From positions 1-64,000 of the forward strand of contig DASSCU010000033.1 in the NCBI GenBank assembly GCA_035697485.1: 64,000 nucleotides of DNA, in the 5' to 3' direction. Under the pieces are notes generated by a model, which was given only the letters and a program-made list of their open reading frames with translations, had not been told where the DNA came from and did not search any database. Source of the DNA: Actinomycetota bacterium. GTDB lineage: Bacteria > Actinomycetota > UBA4738 > HRBIN12. Shown in pieces: positions 53,576 through 61,155 of the stretch. Positions within the stretch are counted from its first letter, which is position 1, and each line of letters begins with the position of its first letter. Position numbers and translations under genes: made by a program.

Positions 53576-53590
53576 GGCATGTAACATGCC
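53576..53590. repeat. Palindrome between DUF167 gene and ileS leader
   Basis: GGCATG-TAA-CATGCC is a perfect dyad lying immediately upstream of the DUF167 start and about 15 bp before the T-box leader. It could be an operator or just coincidental. Confidence 0.3.
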
Positions 53591-53600
53591 AATCATAGGC

Positions 53601-53827
53601 AACGACGGGAACGCGCCGCGCGGATCCGTGAGGCCGGAGCGAGCCGGGGGTGGTGGGAGCCCGGCGCCGAGCCCCGCGTGGACATCATCCCCGAGCCCCT
53701 GCCCGAGCCGGCCGAGGCGGCCGTGGGAGGCGCAGGCGGGTTCCGCCCGTGACAGCGGGGGGCCTTCCCTCGAAGGCCGCGAGCGGCCGCGACCCGTGAG
53801 GGCGCGGCAACGCGGGGTGGTACCGCG
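53601..53827 (+). promoter_or_regulatory. T-box leader of ileS (tRNA-Ile sensor)
   Basis: The 340-bp gap before ileS holds a T-box riboswitch. The diagnostic T-box AACGCGGGGTGGTACCGCG is at 53809-53827, with the TGGT bulge whose last base pairs with the discriminator A of tRNA-Ile. Upstream, a Stem I begins near 53601 and has the apical hairpin GCCGGG...CCCGGC (53643-53665). A candidate specifier codon ATC (Ile) is at 53684-53686, with a second ATC directly after it, followed by CCCCGAG. Uncharged tRNA-Ile would stabilise the antiterminator and raise ileS expression. Exact Stem I pairing and the promoter were not worked out. Confidence 0.88.
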
Positions 53828-53840
53828 GGGCAGACTCGAC

Positions 53841-53869
53841 GCCTCGTCCCGGCACCGGTGGGGCGGGGC
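53841..53869 (+). terminator. Competing terminator hairpin of the ileS T-box
   Basis: GCCTCGTCCC (53841-53850) pairs with GGGGCGGGGC (53860-53869), 10 bp with two G-U pairs and a 9-nt loop. The same CGTCCC can pair instead with GGG of the T-box to form the antiterminator. The stretch after the stem (GTTGCG) has only a weak T content. It lies 50 nt before the ATG, so it does not cover the Shine-Dalgarno. Confidence 0.6.
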
Positions 53870-53919
53870 GTTGCGCATCTGCGGGCCTCGCACGGACGGC
53901 GGCGAGGGAAGGACTGGAG

Positions 53920-56900
53920 ATGGCGGCGTTCGAGCCGGTCGACACGAGGGCGAGCTTCCCGGAGATCGAACGCGAGATCCTCGCGTTCTGGAAGGAGCGC
54001 GACGTCTTCCGCGCCTCGCTGGCCCGACGCGAGGGCGCGCCCCTCTGGATGATCTACGAGGGGCCTCCGACCGCGAACGGCAAGCCGGGCGTGCACCACG
54101 TGGAGCCTCGCACGTTCAAGGACGTGTACCCCCGGTTCAAGACCATGACCGGCCATCTCGTGCCTCGCAAGGGAGGATGGGACTGCCACGGGTTGCCGGT
54201 CGAGCTCGAGGTCGAGAAGGAGATCGGCACGACCGCCAAGCGCGACATCGAGGCGTTCGGCATCGCCGAGTTCAATCGGCGCTGCCGGGAGTCGGTGCAG
54301 CGGTACGTCGGCGAGTTCGAGCGGCTCACCGAGCGCATCGGCTACTGGGTCGACCTCGACGAGGCGTACTGGACGATGTCGACCAGCTACATCGAATCGG
54401 TGTGGTGGTCGCTGAAGTCGCTGTTCGAGCGGGGCCTGCTGCAGGAAGCCGACAAGGTCACGGCCTACTGCCCACGATGCGGCACGGCCCTGTCCGACGC
54501 CGAGGTTGCGCTCGGCTACCAGACCGTCGACGACCCGAGCGTGCACCTGCGGTTCCCGATCGTGGAGGCGGACGACGCCGGGCTCGTGGGCGCCTCGATG
54601 ACCGTGTGGACCACGACGCCGTGGACCCTGCCCTCGAACACGGGGGTCGCGGTCGATGCCACGGCGGACTACGCCGAGCTCTCCCTCGACGGCGAGCGGC
54701 TGATCGTGGGCGCACCGCTGCGGGAGGCCGTGCTCGGCGAGGGCGGCGACCTCGTCCGCACGATCCCCGGGGCGGCGCTCGTCGGCGCCCGCTACGAGCC
54801 GCCCTATCCCAACGTCGACGACGCCCATCGCGTCGTCGCGGCCGACTTCGTCTCGATGGACGAAGGGACCGGCATCGTGCACCTCGCCCCCGCGTTCGGC
54901 CCCGAAGACCTCCAGATCGGCCTCGAGCAGGGCTGGCCCGTGCACAAACCGGTCGGCGACGACGGACGGTTCACCGATCTCGCGCCGGTGTTCGTGCGTG
55001 GACACTTCGTGAAGGACGCCGACCCCAGAATCGTCGAGGACCTACGCGAGCGCGGTCTGCTGCTGCGCTCGGGGACGTACGAGCACAGCTACCCGTTCTG
55101 CTGGCGATGCAAGACGCCTCTCCTCTACTACGCGCGAACGTCTTGGTACGTGCGCACGACCCAGGTGAAGGATCGCCTGCTCGCGGTGAACGAGGGGGTG
55201 CACTGGTTCCCGGACCACATCAAGCACGGGCGTTACGGGAACTGGCTGGAGAACAACGTCGACTGGGCCCTGTCCCGCGAGCGGTACTGGGGCACGCCGC
55301 TTCCGGTCTGGCGTTGCCCGGCTGGTCACCTGCGTGCCGTCGGCTCGCTCATCGAGCTCGGCGAGCTCGCGGGTCGCGACGTCCGCGACGTCGATCCCCA
55401 CCGGCCGGCGATCGACGACGTGACGTTCGCCTGCGCCGAGTGCGGCGAGCCGGCTCGCCGGGTTCCCGAGGTGATCGACACCTGGTACGACTCGGGCGCG
55501 ATGCCGTTCGCGCAGTGGGGCTACCACCCCGACCTGGGCCGCGGCCTCGAGGACTTCGAGCGGCACTTCCCCGCCGATTTCATCTCCGAGGCGATCGACC
55601 AGACGCGCGGGTGGTTCTACACGCTGATGGCCGAGGGCGTGCTGCACTTCGACTCGACCGCCTACCGCAACGTCGTCTGTCTCGGCCACATCATCGCGGC
55701 CGACGGGCGGAAGATGTCCAAGTCGCTCGGGAACATGTTCGACCCCTGGGATGCGTTGGACCGCCAGGGCGCCGACGCCCTTCGCTGGTTCATGATCACG
55801 AACGGGTCGCCGTGGGCGTCCCGGCGCATCGGGCACGAGGTGCTCGACGACGTGGTGCGGCAGTTCCTCCTGACCCTGCGCCACGTGCACGCGTTCTTCG
55901 TGACCTACGCGACCGCCGACGGGTTCGACCCTGCGTCGCCTGCACCCTCCGTCGCCGACCGGCCCCTGCTCGACCGGTGGGTGCTGTCCCAGCTCGCACG
56001 CACGGTCGTCGCCGCCCGCGACGGCCTCGACGCCTACGACGCCACCGGCGCGGGCCGCCGTATCGAGCGCTTCGTCGACGACCTCTCGAACTGGTACGTG
56101 CGCCGCTCGCGCCGCCGGTTCTGGAACCCCGGCGGCGAGGACGCAGCCGACGCGTCGGCGGCGTTCCACACGTTGTTCGAGTGCCTCGTCACGGTCTCGA
56201 CGCTGCTCGCTCCATTCACGCCGTTCATCGCCGACGCGATATGGCGGAACCTCGCGGCCGGCCGGGCCGGGCGGCCCGACTCGGTGCACCTCGCCGACTA
56301 CCCGGAGGCCGACGTTGCGGCGATCGACGACGCGCTCGATGCCGCGATGGAGGCCGCGCGAACGATCGTCGGGCTGGGTCGCACCGTGCGGACCGAAACG
56401 AAGACGCGGGTGCGCCAGCCGCTGGCCGAGGCCGTCGTGCACCTCCCGGGCAGCCTCGAGGGCCTCGAACCGCTGCTGGAGTTGGTCGCGGAAGAGCTGA
56501 ACGTGCACCGGGTCGTGTTCGCCGAGTCCGTAGGGTCGTTCGGCAGATGGCATGCGAAGCCGAACTTCAAGGCGCTGGGACCGGCGCTCGGACCACGGGT
56601 GAAGGAGGTGGCGGTCGCGTTGGCGGCCGACGACGGCTCGCTCGCAGGCGAGCTCGCCACGGGCGCCTCGGTCGTCGTGCGCACCTCCGACGGCGGCGTC
56701 ACGCTCGGGCCCGGCGACGTCGATCTCTCGCAGGATGTCCGCGAGGGCTGGGGGGTCGCGAGCGAGGGCGGTGTCACGCTCGCGCTCGATCTCAACCTGA
56801 CGGACGACCTGCGGCGCGAGGGGGTGGCAAGGGAGCTGATCCGCGCGATCCAGGAGGCACGGAAGGCAGCGGGTCTCGAGATCTCCGACCGCATCCAGCT

Positions 56901-57090
56901 CGGCGTCGATGCCGGACCGGTCGTGTCCGACGCGCTCACCGTCCACCGTGACACCGTTGCCGGGGAGACCCTTGCGGTCGACGTGATCCACGGTGAGGTC
57001 GAAGGCCCCGCCGTGGACACGTCGATCGACGGCGAGCCTGTGCGGATCAGCGTGCGCCGAGCCGACTACGCCTCGCCCGCACGCGCCTGA
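53920..57090 (+). CDS. ileS: Isoleucyl-tRNA synthetase, type 2
   Basis: IleRS charges tRNA-Ile. The 1056-residue class I enzyme has the HIGH-equivalent PTANGKPGVHHV (HIGH motif as GVHH, 57-60), FKDVYPRFKTMTGHLVPRKG, WDCHGLPVELEVEKE, the CP1 editing domain (WTTTPWTLPSNTGVAVD and DEGTGIVHLAPAFGPED), KMSKS at 598-602 and the C-terminal anticodon-binding region. The GPPTANGKPGVHHVE start and CP1 form match the actinobacterial/eukaryote-like type 2 IleRS, a group in which mupirocin-insensitive enzymes are known. ATG at 53920 follows GGAAGGA. It is controlled by the T-box upstream. Confidence 0.97.
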   Translation: MAAFEPVDTRASFPEIEREILAFWKERDVFRASLARREGAPLWMIYEGPPTANGKPGVHHVEPRTFKDVYPRFKTMTGHLVPRKGGWDCHGLPVELEVEKEIGTTAKRDIEAFGIAEFNRRCRESVQRYVGEFERLTERIGYWVDLDEAYWTMSTSYIESVWWSLKSLFERGLLQEADKVTAYCPRCGTALSDAEVALGYQTVDDPSVHLRFPIVEADDAGLVGASMTVWTTTPWTLPSNTGVAVDATADYAELSLDGERLIVGAPLREAVLGEGGDLVRTIPGAALVGARYEPPYPNVDDAHRVVAADFVSMDEGTGIVHLAPAFGPEDLQIGLEQGWPVHKPVGDDGRFTDLAPVFVRGHFVKDADPRIVEDLRERGLLLRSGTYEHSYPFCWRCKTPLLYYARTSWYVRTTQVKDRLLAVNEGVHWFPDHIKHGRYGNWLENNVDWALSRERYWGTPLPVWRCPAGHLRAVGSLIELGELAGRDVRDVDPHRPAIDDVTFACAECGEPARRVPEVIDTWYDSGAMPFAQWGYHPDLGRGLEDFERHFPADFISEAIDQTRGWFYTLMAEGVLHFDSTAYRNVVCLGHIIAADGRKMSKSLGNMFDPWDALDRQGADALRWFMITNGSPWASRRIGHEVLDDVVRQFLLTLRHVHAFFVTYATADGFDPASPAPSVADRPLLDRWVLSQLARTVVAARDGLDAYDATGAGRRIERFVDDLSNWYVRRSRRRFWNPGGEDAADASAAFHTLFECLVTVSTLLAPFTPFIADAIWRNLAAGRAGRPDSVHLADYPEADVAAIDDALDAAMEAARTIVGLGRTVRTETKTRVRQPLAEAVVHLPGSLEGLEPLLELVAEELNVHRVVFAESVGSFGRWHAKPNFKALGPALGPRVKEVAVALAADDGSLAGELATGASVVVRTSDGGVTLGPGDVDLSQDVREGWGVASEGGVTLALDLNLTDDLRREGVARELIRAIQEARKAAGLEISDRIQLGVDAGPVVSDALTVHRDTVAGETLAVDVIHGEVEGPAVDTSIDGEPVRISVRRADYASPARA

Positions 57091-57280
57091 GGGTGCCGTC
57101 GGCGAGCGCGACGAGGGCGAGCGAACCGGTCACGACCGCGAGCCCGACGAGCAACGCCCCTCGTTCGACGGCGAGGCCCGCGAGCAGGCTCACGAGGCAG
57201 AGCGCTCCCAACCCCAGCGCGGCGAGGTAGCGTCCGGCGACGTCGCGCCCGTACCGCCGTCCCCCGTGAGGGTCGGTCAG
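57047..57280 (-). CDS. Possible small two-helix membrane protein after divIVA
   Basis: A 77-codon frame on the minus strand encodes a basic start (GGRRYGRDVAGRY), two hydrophobic segments (LAALGLGALCLVSLLAGLAV and ALLVGLAVVTGSLALVALA) and an Arg-rich tail. It has no ATG or GTG at its head; the likeliest start is CTG at 57280, which overlaps the divIVA stop (ACTGA) and follows GGGGCGAGGA. Later GTG starts would cut the first helix. Its last 44 bases overlap the ileS 3' end on the other strand. It fills the only gap between divIVA and ileS, which supports it; the non-standard start counts against it. Confidence 0.35.
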   Translation of the reverse strand: MTDPHGGRRYGRDVAGRYLAALGLGALCLVSLLAGLAVERGALLVGLAVVTGSLALVALADGTLRRVRARRSRLGAR

Positions 57281-58050
57281 TCCTCGCCCCAGAACAGCTC
57301 GCGGAGGGATCGGTCGCCCTCGGAGTCCGCCTCGCCTCGGGAGGCGGCCGCGGTGGCCGGCTCCTCGACGATGCGGACGGTGTCGTCGCCCTCGGGCACG
57401 CGGGTGGTGTCGTCGCTCTCGGGCACGCGGGTGGTGTCGTCCGTCGTCGCCTCGGAGGATCCTCGGCCTGCCGGCGGGTTGGTCTGGGGACCGGAGGGCC
57501 GATCGCTCGCCGACTCGGTCGTCACCGGCTCGGCCTTCGCCTCGGACCCTTGGCGAGGCGCAGCCGCGGCCGTCGCCTCAGGGCTCGATCGCGCCGACTT
57601 CGCCATGCCCTTGACCGTCTCGGCGTGCTCCTGCACGAGCCCGGCCAGCGACTGGAGGAACTCGCGTTCCTGCGCGATGAACGCGGTGACGGCCGCCCGT
57701 TCCTGCGGTCCGTTCGGGCTCGCGGTCGACCCCGTGGCTGCGGTCGCCCGGGCCTCCGCGAGGATACGCGCCGCCTCCGCCCTCGCGCGCGCGATGATCT
57801 CGTCCGCCTGCCGGGCAACGTCGCCGAGGTCCGGCGTTCCCACGACCGGGGCAGCTCCGGCGCGCAAGCGGTCGACGTCGGCCGTCAGGGCCGTGAACGA
57901 GTCGGTGATCTGGTCGAGGAACTCGTCCACGTCGCGCATCTTGTAGCCGCCGAAGCGCGAGACCCGGAACTCCTTCTGCTGGATGTCGGCGGGGGTGAGC
58001 CGCGTCGGCGCGGCGACCACCTCGCCCAACCCTGTGTCTTTCTTGCCCAT
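57277..58050 (-). CDS. divIVA: DivIVA/Wag31-type cell-pole and division-site protein
   Basis: The 257-residue protein has the DivIVA N-terminal domain (LTPADIQQKEFRVSRFGGYK, MRDVDEFLDQITDSFTAL at 38-55) that binds curved membrane, a coiled-coil (about 75-105 and 118-150) and a long disordered acidic tail. In actinobacteria it directs polar growth. The tail has three tandem nonapeptides: DDTTRVPES, DDTTRVPEG and DDTVRIVEE (204-229), rich in Thr. It begins 13 bp after yggT. Confidence 0.95.
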   Translation of the reverse strand: MGKKDTGLGEVVAAPTRLTPADIQQKEFRVSRFGGYKMRDVDEFLDQITDSFTALTADVDRLRAGAAPVVGTPDLGDVARQADEIIARARAEAARILAEARATAATGSTASPNGPQERAAVTAFIAQEREFLQSLAGLVQEHAETVKGMAKSARSSPEATAAAAPRQGSEAKAEPVTTESASDRPSGPQTNPPAGRGSSEATTDDTTRVPESDDTTRVPEGDDTVRIVEEPATAAASRGEADSEGDRSLRELFWGED

Positions 58051-58063
58051 GAACCCCTCCTGG

Positions 58064-58324
58064 TCAGCGGCAGAGCGCGGTCTGCAGCACGAAGATGATG
58101 ATGAACGCCACCACGACCGAGAGGTCGAACATACCTGCCGGGGGGATGATGCGCCGGAGCGCGCGCAGCGGTGGCTCGGTCACGTCGAACAACAGATCGT
58201 AGGCGGAGCGGAGCGGACCTGTGGCGGGCGGGTGCCACCCGGCGAGTTGGACCCAGCTCAGGATGACCCGCACGAGCAGGATCACCCAGACGAGCGTGAG
58301 CGCGACGCAGATGAGCCGGTTCAT
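58064..58324 (-). CDS. YggT-family membrane protein
   Basis: The 86-residue protein has two hydrophobic segments (ICVALTLVWVILLVRVILSW and VVVAFIIIFVLQTAL), with the family sequence DVTEPPLRALRRIIPPAGMF between them. YggT proteins are commonly encoded between sepF and divIVA; their role in division or ion homeostasis is not settled. The position here is the standard one. Confidence 0.93.
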   Translation of the reverse strand: MNRLICVALTLVWVILLVRVILSWVQLAGWHPPATGPLRSAYDLLFDVTEPPLRALRRIIPPAGMFDLSVVVAFIIIFVLQTALCR

Positions 58325-58393
58325 CGGGTCGAGAGGCTAACAGCAGGACCGGAACCGGGTCGCCGAACGCCGATCCGGGCGCGAGAACGGGCG

Positions 58394-58864
58394 TCAGAAC
58401 TGGTTGTAGAAGCCCGTGCCGGCCAGTCGCTCCCGCTCTTCGGCCGAGACCTCGACATCGGCGGGGCTGAGCAGGTAGACACGGTTCGCGACCAGCTCGA
58501 TCTTGCCGTCGAGCCCGTAGACGAGCCCGCTCGCGAAGTCGACCAGCCGGCGCGCGATCGAGTCCTCGGTCGCCTGCAGGTTCATGATGACCGCGGTGCC
58601 ATCCTTGAACCGGTCGGCGACCTCCCGGGCCTCGTTGAACCGCTTCGGCTCGGACTTGTGGATCGAGCTCATGCCGGTCGACACGGGGCGCGGCGAGGCG
58701 ATCGTGCGCACGACCCCCTCGGCCTCGGCGGGAACCTCGCGGACCGCCTGCGGACGCATGCGCCGCACCGGCGCCGGGTCGGCCTCGGGCATGTCGTCGA
58801 CGAAGTCCTCGTCCTCCTCGACGAGCCCCAGGTAGTTCAGCGTCTTCTTCCACACGCCGGCCAT
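58394..58864 (-). CDS. sepF: Cell-division protein SepF
   Basis: SepF anchors and bundles FtsZ filaments at the membrane. The 156-residue protein has the N-terminal amphipathic segment (MAGVWKKTLNYLGLV), a variable Arg/Glu-rich linker and the SepF core: MSSIHKSEPKRFNEAREVAD, AVIMNLQATEDSIARRLVDF, ASGLVYGLDGKIELVANRV and YLLSPADVEVS. ATG follows GAGGAACGGAG. In actinobacteria SepF is the main membrane tether of FtsZ, whose C-terminal peptide (DIPDFL) is present in the ftsZ product nearby. Confidence 0.96.
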   Translation of the reverse strand: MAGVWKKTLNYLGLVEEDEDFVDDMPEADPAPVRRMRPQAVREVPAEAEGVVRTIASPRPVSTGMSSIHKSEPKRFNEAREVADRFKDGTAVIMNLQATEDSIARRLVDFASGLVYGLDGKIELVANRVYLLSPADVEVSAEERERLAGTGFYNQF

Positions 58865-58880
58865 CTCCGTTCCTCTCGTG

Positions 58881-59603
58881 TCATCGGCCAGATCTCGGCG
58901 CTCCGCCCATTTCCTCCGGTCGATCCCGGGGGCCGAACAGCGCCGTTCCGATGCGAACCATCGTAGCGCCTTCTTCGATCGCAGCTTCGTAATCCAACGA
59001 CATCCCCATACTCAAGTCCACCACGTCTGGGTGGTTCTCCCGGATCGCATCTCGCAGCTCGCGCAACCTGCGAAACCAGTAGCGGGCGTCCTCGGCGCTC
59101 TCGCCGATCGGCGCGATCGTCATGAGCCCCCGCAGGCGGAGCCCCTCCACCCCGGCGACGAGGTCAGCGAACGGGGCCGTCTCGTCAGGCGATACCCCCG
59201 CCCTCGAACCCGTGAAGTCCACCTCGATCAGGGCGTCGAGGGTGCGGCCGAGCGCGGCGGCCCGGCGTGCGAGCCGGCGGGTCGCCCGCTCGCCGGAGAG
59301 CGTCTCCACCACGTCGGCGAGGGCTGCTACGTGGTGGGCGGAGCTCGCCTGCAACGCGCCGATGTAGTGCCAGCGGGCGCCGGGCACGACGTCGTGCACG
59401 GCGCGGAGCTCCCGCACGTAGTTCTCGCCGATCGCCGTGACCCCGGCGTCGACCACCCACCCGATCGGCTCGGCCGGCTGGGTCTTCGCGGCGGCCACCA
59501 ACAGGACCGACCCGGGGTCGCGCGAGGCCCGGTCGCAGGCCCGCTCGACGACGGCCCGGATCGCCTGCAGGTTCTGCACCACCTCGTCTCGCCCGGCGGT
59601 CAT
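58881..59603 (-). CDS. yggS: PLP-homeostasis protein YggS/PLPBP
   Basis: The 240-residue single-domain PLP barrel has the cofactor Lys40 (LLVAAAKTQPAE), GENYVRELRA, WHYIGALQASSA (family IGxLQ), LSMGMSLDYEAAIEEGATMV and RIGTALFG. It binds PLP without known catalysis and buffers vitamin B6 and amino-acid pools. Its place between ftsZ and sepF is conserved in Gram-positive bacteria; the frequent pgeF/ylmD partner is missing here. Confidence 0.95.
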   Translation of the reverse strand: MTAGRDEVVQNLQAIRAVVERACDRASRDPGSVLLVAAAKTQPAEPIGWVVDAGVTAIGENYVRELRAVHDVVPGARWHYIGALQASSAHHVAALADVVETLSGERATRRLARRAAALGRTLDALIEVDFTGSRAGVSPDETAPFADLVAGVEGLRLRGLMTIAPIGESAEDARYWFRRLRELRDAIRENHPDVVDLSMGMSLDYEAAIEEGATMVRIGTALFGPRDRPEEMGGAPRSGR

Positions 59604-59665
59604 GCGGTCATCGTGTCATGCGAGCGCGCGCGGTCACCGGGTCGAGCAGCCGCGGAGACGAGAAC

Positions 59666-59736
59666 GGGGGCGGGGAGGTCTCTCGGCCAAGAGGCGGGGG
59701 AAGGGCGCCTCCTCGCGTGGGAACCTCCCCGCCCCC
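59666..59736 (-). repeat. 14-bp inverted repeat between ftsZ and yggS
   Basis: GGGGGCGGGGAGGT (59666-59679) and ACCTCCCCGCCCCC (59723-59736) are perfect complements. The 43-nt loop has its own small inverted repeats (GAGGCG/CGCCTC and CTCT/AGAG). It lies just after the ftsZ stop on the minus strand. It may terminate or attenuate between ftsZ and yggS, or form a structured RNA. Confidence 0.55.
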
Positions 59737-59771
59737 ACGCCCACTCGGGCCGCGCGGAGCGGGATACTCGC

Positions 59772-60944
59772 TCAGCTCTTCAGGAAGTCCGGGATATCCA
59801 GGTCCTCCTCGGCGTCGAACGACACAGACGGTTGCGACTCCTGCTCGCCGGTGATGAAGACGTCGCCCTCGTCGTCGCCCTCGTCGGCCAGGATCGACGG
59901 GAGCGGCTCGCGCGTCTCCTCTCCCTCGCCGCGGACGGGTTCCTCGAGTAGGCGCGAGAGGCGCGACTCGAACTGGTTGCCGCCAGTCGCGCTCGGTGCC
60001 ACCTTGTCGAACCCCGCTGCGACCACCGTGACGCGCACCTCCTCGCCCAGCGCGTCGTCGACGACGGCGCCGAAGATGATGTTCGCGTCGGGGTGCGCCA
60101 CCTTCGTGATCGCGTCGGCCGCCTGGTTCACCTCGTGAAGCGTGAGGTCGGTCGGGCCGGCGATCGAGAGCAGCACGCCCTTCGCACCGTCGATCGAGCT
60201 CTCGAGGAGCGGCGAGCTGATCGCCGCCTTCGACGCTTCGGTCGCCCGATCCGCGCCCGAGCCGAGACCGATGCCCATCAGGGCCGACCCGGCGCCCGAC
60301 ATGACCGACTTCACGTCGGCGAAGTCGAGGTTGATCAGGCCGGGGGTCGTGATCAGCGAGGTGATGCCGTCGACGCCCTGGAACAGCACTTGGTCCGCCA
60401 TGCGGAAGGCCTCGACCATCGGCATGTTCGGGTCGGCGACCTGGAGCAGGCGGTCGTTCGGGACGACGATCAACGTGTCGACGGCCTTCTTCAGTTCGGT
60501 GATGCCGAGGTCCGCCTGGGTCGCACGCTTGCGTCCCTCGAAGCCGAACGGGCGGGTCACCACCCCGATCGTCAGCGCCCCGAGGCCGCGGGCGACCTCG
60601 GCGACCACCGGCGCGCCGCCGGTGCCCGTGCCGCCCCCTTCCCCGGCGGTGATGAAGACCATGTCGGCGCCCTTGAGGATCTCTTCGATCTCGTCTGCGT
60701 GCTCCGTGGAGGCACCCTTCCCGATCTCCGGATCGGAGCCGGCCCCCAGACCTCGGGTCGTCTCGCGTCCGATGTCGAGCTTCACCTCCGCGTCGGACAT
60801 GAGCAGCGTCTGGGCATCGGTGTTGACGGCGATGAACTCGACGCCCCGCAAGCCTGCCTCGATCATGCGGTTCACCGCGTTCACGCCGCCGCCGCCGATA
60901 CCCACCACCTTGATGACGGCGAGGTAGTTCTGGGGAACGTCCAT
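59772..60944 (-). CDS. ftsZ: Cell-division GTPase FtsZ
   Basis: FtsZ forms the cytokinetic ring. The 390-residue protein starts [20 protein letters not shown], has the tubulin signature [10 protein letters not shown] (101-110), the [10 protein letters not shown] nucleotide segment, the T7 loop in [17 protein letters not shown], an acidic disordered linker and the conserved C-terminal peptide DIPDFLKS (383-390) that binds SepF and FtsW-type partners. The frame stays open upstream, but ATG at 60944 is the family start and follows GGAGGAAG. Its leader of about 130 nt is AT-rich, contains a tandem repeat and a possible short reading frame. Confidence 0.97.
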   Translation of the reverse strand: MDVPQNYLAVIKVVGIGGGGVNAVNRMIEAGLRGVEFIAVNTDAQTLLMSDAEVKLDIGRETTRGLGAGSDPEIGKGASTEHADEIEEILKGADMVFITAGEGGGTGTGGAPVVAEVARGLGALTIGVVTRPFGFEGRKRATQADLGITELKKAVDTLIVVPNDRLLQVADPNMPMVEAFRMADQVLFQGVDGITSLITTPGLINLDFADVKSVMSGAGSALMGIGLGSGADRATEASKAAISSPLLESSIDGAKGVLLSIAGPTDLTLHEVNQAADAITKVAHPDANIIFGAVVDDALGEEVRVTVVAAGFDKVAPSATGGNQFESRLSRLLEEPVRGEGEETREPLPSILADEGDDEGDVFITGEQESQPSVSFDAEEDLDIPDFLKS

Positions 60945-60956
60945 CTGTCTTCCTCC

Positions 60957-60972
60957 GCGAGCCGTGGCTCGC
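60957..60972 (-). promoter_or_regulatory. Stem-loop next to the ftsZ Shine-Dalgarno
   Basis: GCGAGC-CACG-GCTCGC in the mRNA sense forms a 6-bp stem with a tetraloop ending directly before the GGAGGAAG of ftsZ. It could affect ribosome access. Confidence 0.35.
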
Positions 60973-60973
60973 T

Positions 60974-61036
60974 CTACCTGGGGAATTGCCGTACCCACGA
61001 ACTGGGGAATTGCTGTACCCACGAAACCATAACCAT
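60974..61036 (-). CDS. Possible 20-residue upstream reading frame in the ftsZ leader
   Basis: From ATG 61036 to TAG 60974 the minus strand reads MVMV followed by two near-identical octapeptides, SWVQQFPS and SWVRQFPR. The 24-bp tandem repeat in the DNA is therefore exactly in frame. AAGG lies about 10 nt before the ATG as a weak ribosome-binding site, and the predicted ftsZ promoter puts the frame inside the leader. It could be a leader peptide, or only the chance reading of a duplicated DNA segment; in the ftsZ frame the same repeat reads FVGTAIPQ twice with a synonymous difference. Confidence 0.3.
   Translation of the reverse strand: MVMVSWVQQFPSSWVRQFPR
60978..61025. repeat. Tandem 24-bp direct repeat upstream of ftsZ
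   Basis: Two adjacent 24-bp copies at 60978-61001 and 61002-61025 differ at one base (C/T at the 13th position). A short 6-bp repeat (AACCAT twice) follows at 61025-61036. The surrounding 100 bp are far richer in A and T than the rest of the window. Confidence 0.85.
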
Positions 61037-61080
61037 AAACTGAAGCCTTATTGTTATATCTACATGACGTAGAGTGCGGC

Positions 61081-61109
61081 AAGTTACTAAGTCTCAGCAG
61101 GTCCGTCAA
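61081..61109 (-). promoter_or_regulatory. Promoter of ftsZ
   Basis: On the minus strand TTGACG (61109-61104) and TAACTT (61086-61081) are separated by exactly 17 nt. Transcription would start near 61073, giving ftsZ a 130-nt leader independent of the murC-murB-ftsQ read-through. Confidence 0.6.
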
Positions 61110-61155
61110 GTCGAGACTTCGCTCGCGCTGTTCCGTCGATGACAGTTTCGAGACG

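Noticed and set aside
57361-57441. CRISPR-like or tandem DNA repeat at the divIVA 3' end
   Set aside because: The repeat unit is 27 bp without spacers and follows the reading frame, so it is a protein-level repeat.
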